From contig JAFDXR010000005.1 of NCBI GenBank assembly GCA_018267825.1, positions 248,001 to 312,000 on the forward strand: DNA of 64,000 nt, written 5' to 3'. The position numbers and the translations under genes were made by a program. Source of the DNA: Bacteroidota bacterium (GTDB lineage: Bacteria; Bacteroidota; Bacteroidia; B-17B0; Aurantibacillaceae). This document shows positions 62,902 to 64,000 of the stretch, one piece after another; within the stretch, counting starts at the first letter, position 1; each line of letters starts with the position of its first letter. The notes under the pieces were generated by a model, which searched no databases, was not told where the DNA came from, and was given only the letters and a program-made list of their open reading frames with translations.

Positions 62902-64000
62902 TTATTTTTTGATCAGGAAATGTTTTGCGTAATGAATGTTTTTCCTGTCAAGAATAGCACTGTTTACTTTCAGTCTCGACAAGAAAAACACAAAACTCTT
63001 TTTCTCTGCAGGAGTCCATAACACCTCTGCTAATGCGCACATCCGTGGCACTGCCATATATTCCACCTGGTTTCCGGTTAAGATATATTCGGTCCATACA
63101 TTGCCTTGCGCACCCATAATGTATTTTGACTCTTCGGCATTTAACACACCCGGTGTTGGATTATACGCATAAACCGAATCCAATGGATTGTAGCCGCCGA
63201 TAGCGTGTGGCTCTTTACTCTTGTTCCGGCTTTGGTAATGATCGAAATAACAAGGCTTTCCTGGTGTCATTACCACCATGTGTTTTTGGCGTGCTGCTAT
63301 GATACCGCCTTCTGTACCCCGCCAGCTCATCACTGCAGCATTGGGCGCTAGTCCACCCTCCAGAATTTCATCCCAGCCAATAATCTGTTTTCGATGAGCA
63401 TTTACAAATTTTTCGATGCGACGTATAAAATAACTTTGCAGTTCATGTTCATCTTTCAGTCCTTCCTTTTTAATCAGGGCCTGGCAATGCGGGCAGGTCT
63501 TCCAGCGGGTCTTCGGGCATTCATCTCCGCCAATATGAATATATTTCCCCGGAAATAAAGTCATGACCTCAGCCAGTACATCTTCCATAAATGCAAATGT
63601 TGAATCTTTGGTACAATACACATCATCAAACACGCCCCACTCTTTCTGCACATCAATTTGTTTCCCCGTGCACGACAGGTAAGGATAAGCGGCAATGGCG
63701 GCAACCGAGTGACCCGGCATTTCGATTTCAGGAACAATAGTAATGTGACGTGCCCTGGCATAAGCTACTACTTCGCGAATATCATTCTGTGTATAAAACC
63801 CGCCATAACGTATGGTATCAAACTTATGATCACTGTATGCCCCAACCATAGAACCATGGCGCCAGGCACCCACAGATGTGAGTTTCGGATATTTTTTAAT
63901 TTCAATGCGCCAGCCCTGGTCATCGGTCAGATGCCAATGAAATGTATTGAATTTGTAAGAAGCCAGAAGGTCTATGTATTTCTCAACAAATTCTTTAGTG
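62902..64000 (-). CDS. GH20 beta-N-acetylhexosaminidase (5' end outside window)
   Basis: The open frame continues past the right edge, so the N-terminus is missing; about 366 residues are visible. Near the edge the barrel motif NTFHWHLTDDQGWRIEIKK is readable. The catalytic Asp-Glu pair is in YIHIGGDECPKTRW, with HQIIGWDEI-like KQIIGWDEILEGG and TPGKPCYFDHYQ downstream. It removes terminal GlcNAc or GalNAc by substrate-assisted catalysis. It is the first visible gene of the operon; the promoter lies beyond the window. Confidence 0.95.
   Translation of the reverse strand, partial: TKEFVEKYIDLLASYKFNTFHWHLTDDQGWRIEIKKYPKLTSVGAWRHGSMVGAYSDHKFDTIRYGGFYTQNDIREVVAYARARHITIVPEIEMPGHSVAAIAAYPYLSCTGKQIDVQKEWGVFDDVYCTKDSTFAFMEDVLAEVMTLFPGKYIHIGGDECPKTRWKTCPHCQALIKKEGLKDEHELQSYFIRRIEKFVNAHRKQIIGWDEILEGGLAPNAAVMSWRGTEGGIIAARQKHMVVMTPGKPCYFDHYQSRNKSKEPHAIGGYNPLDSVYAYNPTPGVLNAEESKYIMGAQGNVWTEYILTGNQVEYMAVPRMCALAEVLWTPAEKKSFVFFLSRLKVNSAILDRKNIHYAKHFLIKK

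Overview
The window is a gene-dense stretch of a Bacteroidota chromosome. Several features support this: type IX secretion signatures (a GldN homologue and a giant surface protein with a gliding-motility-type C-terminal domain), the uppS-bamA-ompH-ompH envelope block, SpoIIE phosphatase proteins with TPRs, a DUF5606-type protein, and promoters that fit the phylum's TTG-N17-23-TAnnTTTG pattern. The order cannot be fixed from this sequence; Chitinophagales- or Sphingobacteriales-like lineages are plausible. I see no rRNA, tRNA, CRISPR array, insertion sequence or prophage. No gap between genes exceeds about 300 bases.

Layout. 1-591: 3' end of a SpoIIE/PP2C phosphatase. 596-5819 (minus): envelope biogenesis operon (uppS, bamA, three OmpH/Skp-like genes). 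5955-16397: mainly metabolic and proteolytic genes (MtfA-like peptidase, Xaa-Pro aminopeptidase, alpha/beta hydrolase, GNAT, VOC protein, M1 aminopeptidase, DPP4-like S9 peptidase). 16530-20972: a signalling block of two paralogous histidine kinase/single-domain response regulator pairs and two small membrane proteins; three of its transcription units share an almost identical 18-bp promoter element. 21025-28211: assorted genes (TMEM175-like channel, GNAT, AlkD-like protein, secreted NUC1 nuclease, CsgG/TolB-like protein, HPP protein, hydrolase, tRNA-dihydrouridine synthase). 28231-40504 (minus): UPF1-like helicase, penicillin-binding protein 1C, sterol desaturase, a 1913-residue repetitive surface protein and a multi-pass membrane protein. 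40610-54328: hypothetical proteins, RNase HII, two peroxiredoxins on opposite strands, GldN, DUF5606 protein, M3 oligoendopeptidase, secreted aminopeptidase P, gltX and a TPR-SpoIIE phosphatase. 54331-55329: a divergent CHAD-like protein. 55304-64000 (minus): a glycoprotein-glycan degradation operon.

How the genes fit together. UppS supplies the lipid carrier, and BamA with the Skp-like chaperones inserts outer-membrane proteins. GldN belongs to the type IX secretion motor, which would export the giant surface protein. The last operon encodes exo-acting GH20, GH2 and GH92 enzymes plus a glycosylasparaginase, the same set of activities that lysosomes use to dismantle N-glycans down to the GlcNAc-Asn linkage.

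The most original signals are the three-copy promoter element around the kinase genes, the lysosome-like N-glycan operon with an unknown protein and a CutC homologue inside it, the three-module higher-order repeat of the giant protein, the SpoIIE/CHAD-like gene pair, and an OmpH-like gene whose signal peptide can only be translated from a non-standard ATT start.
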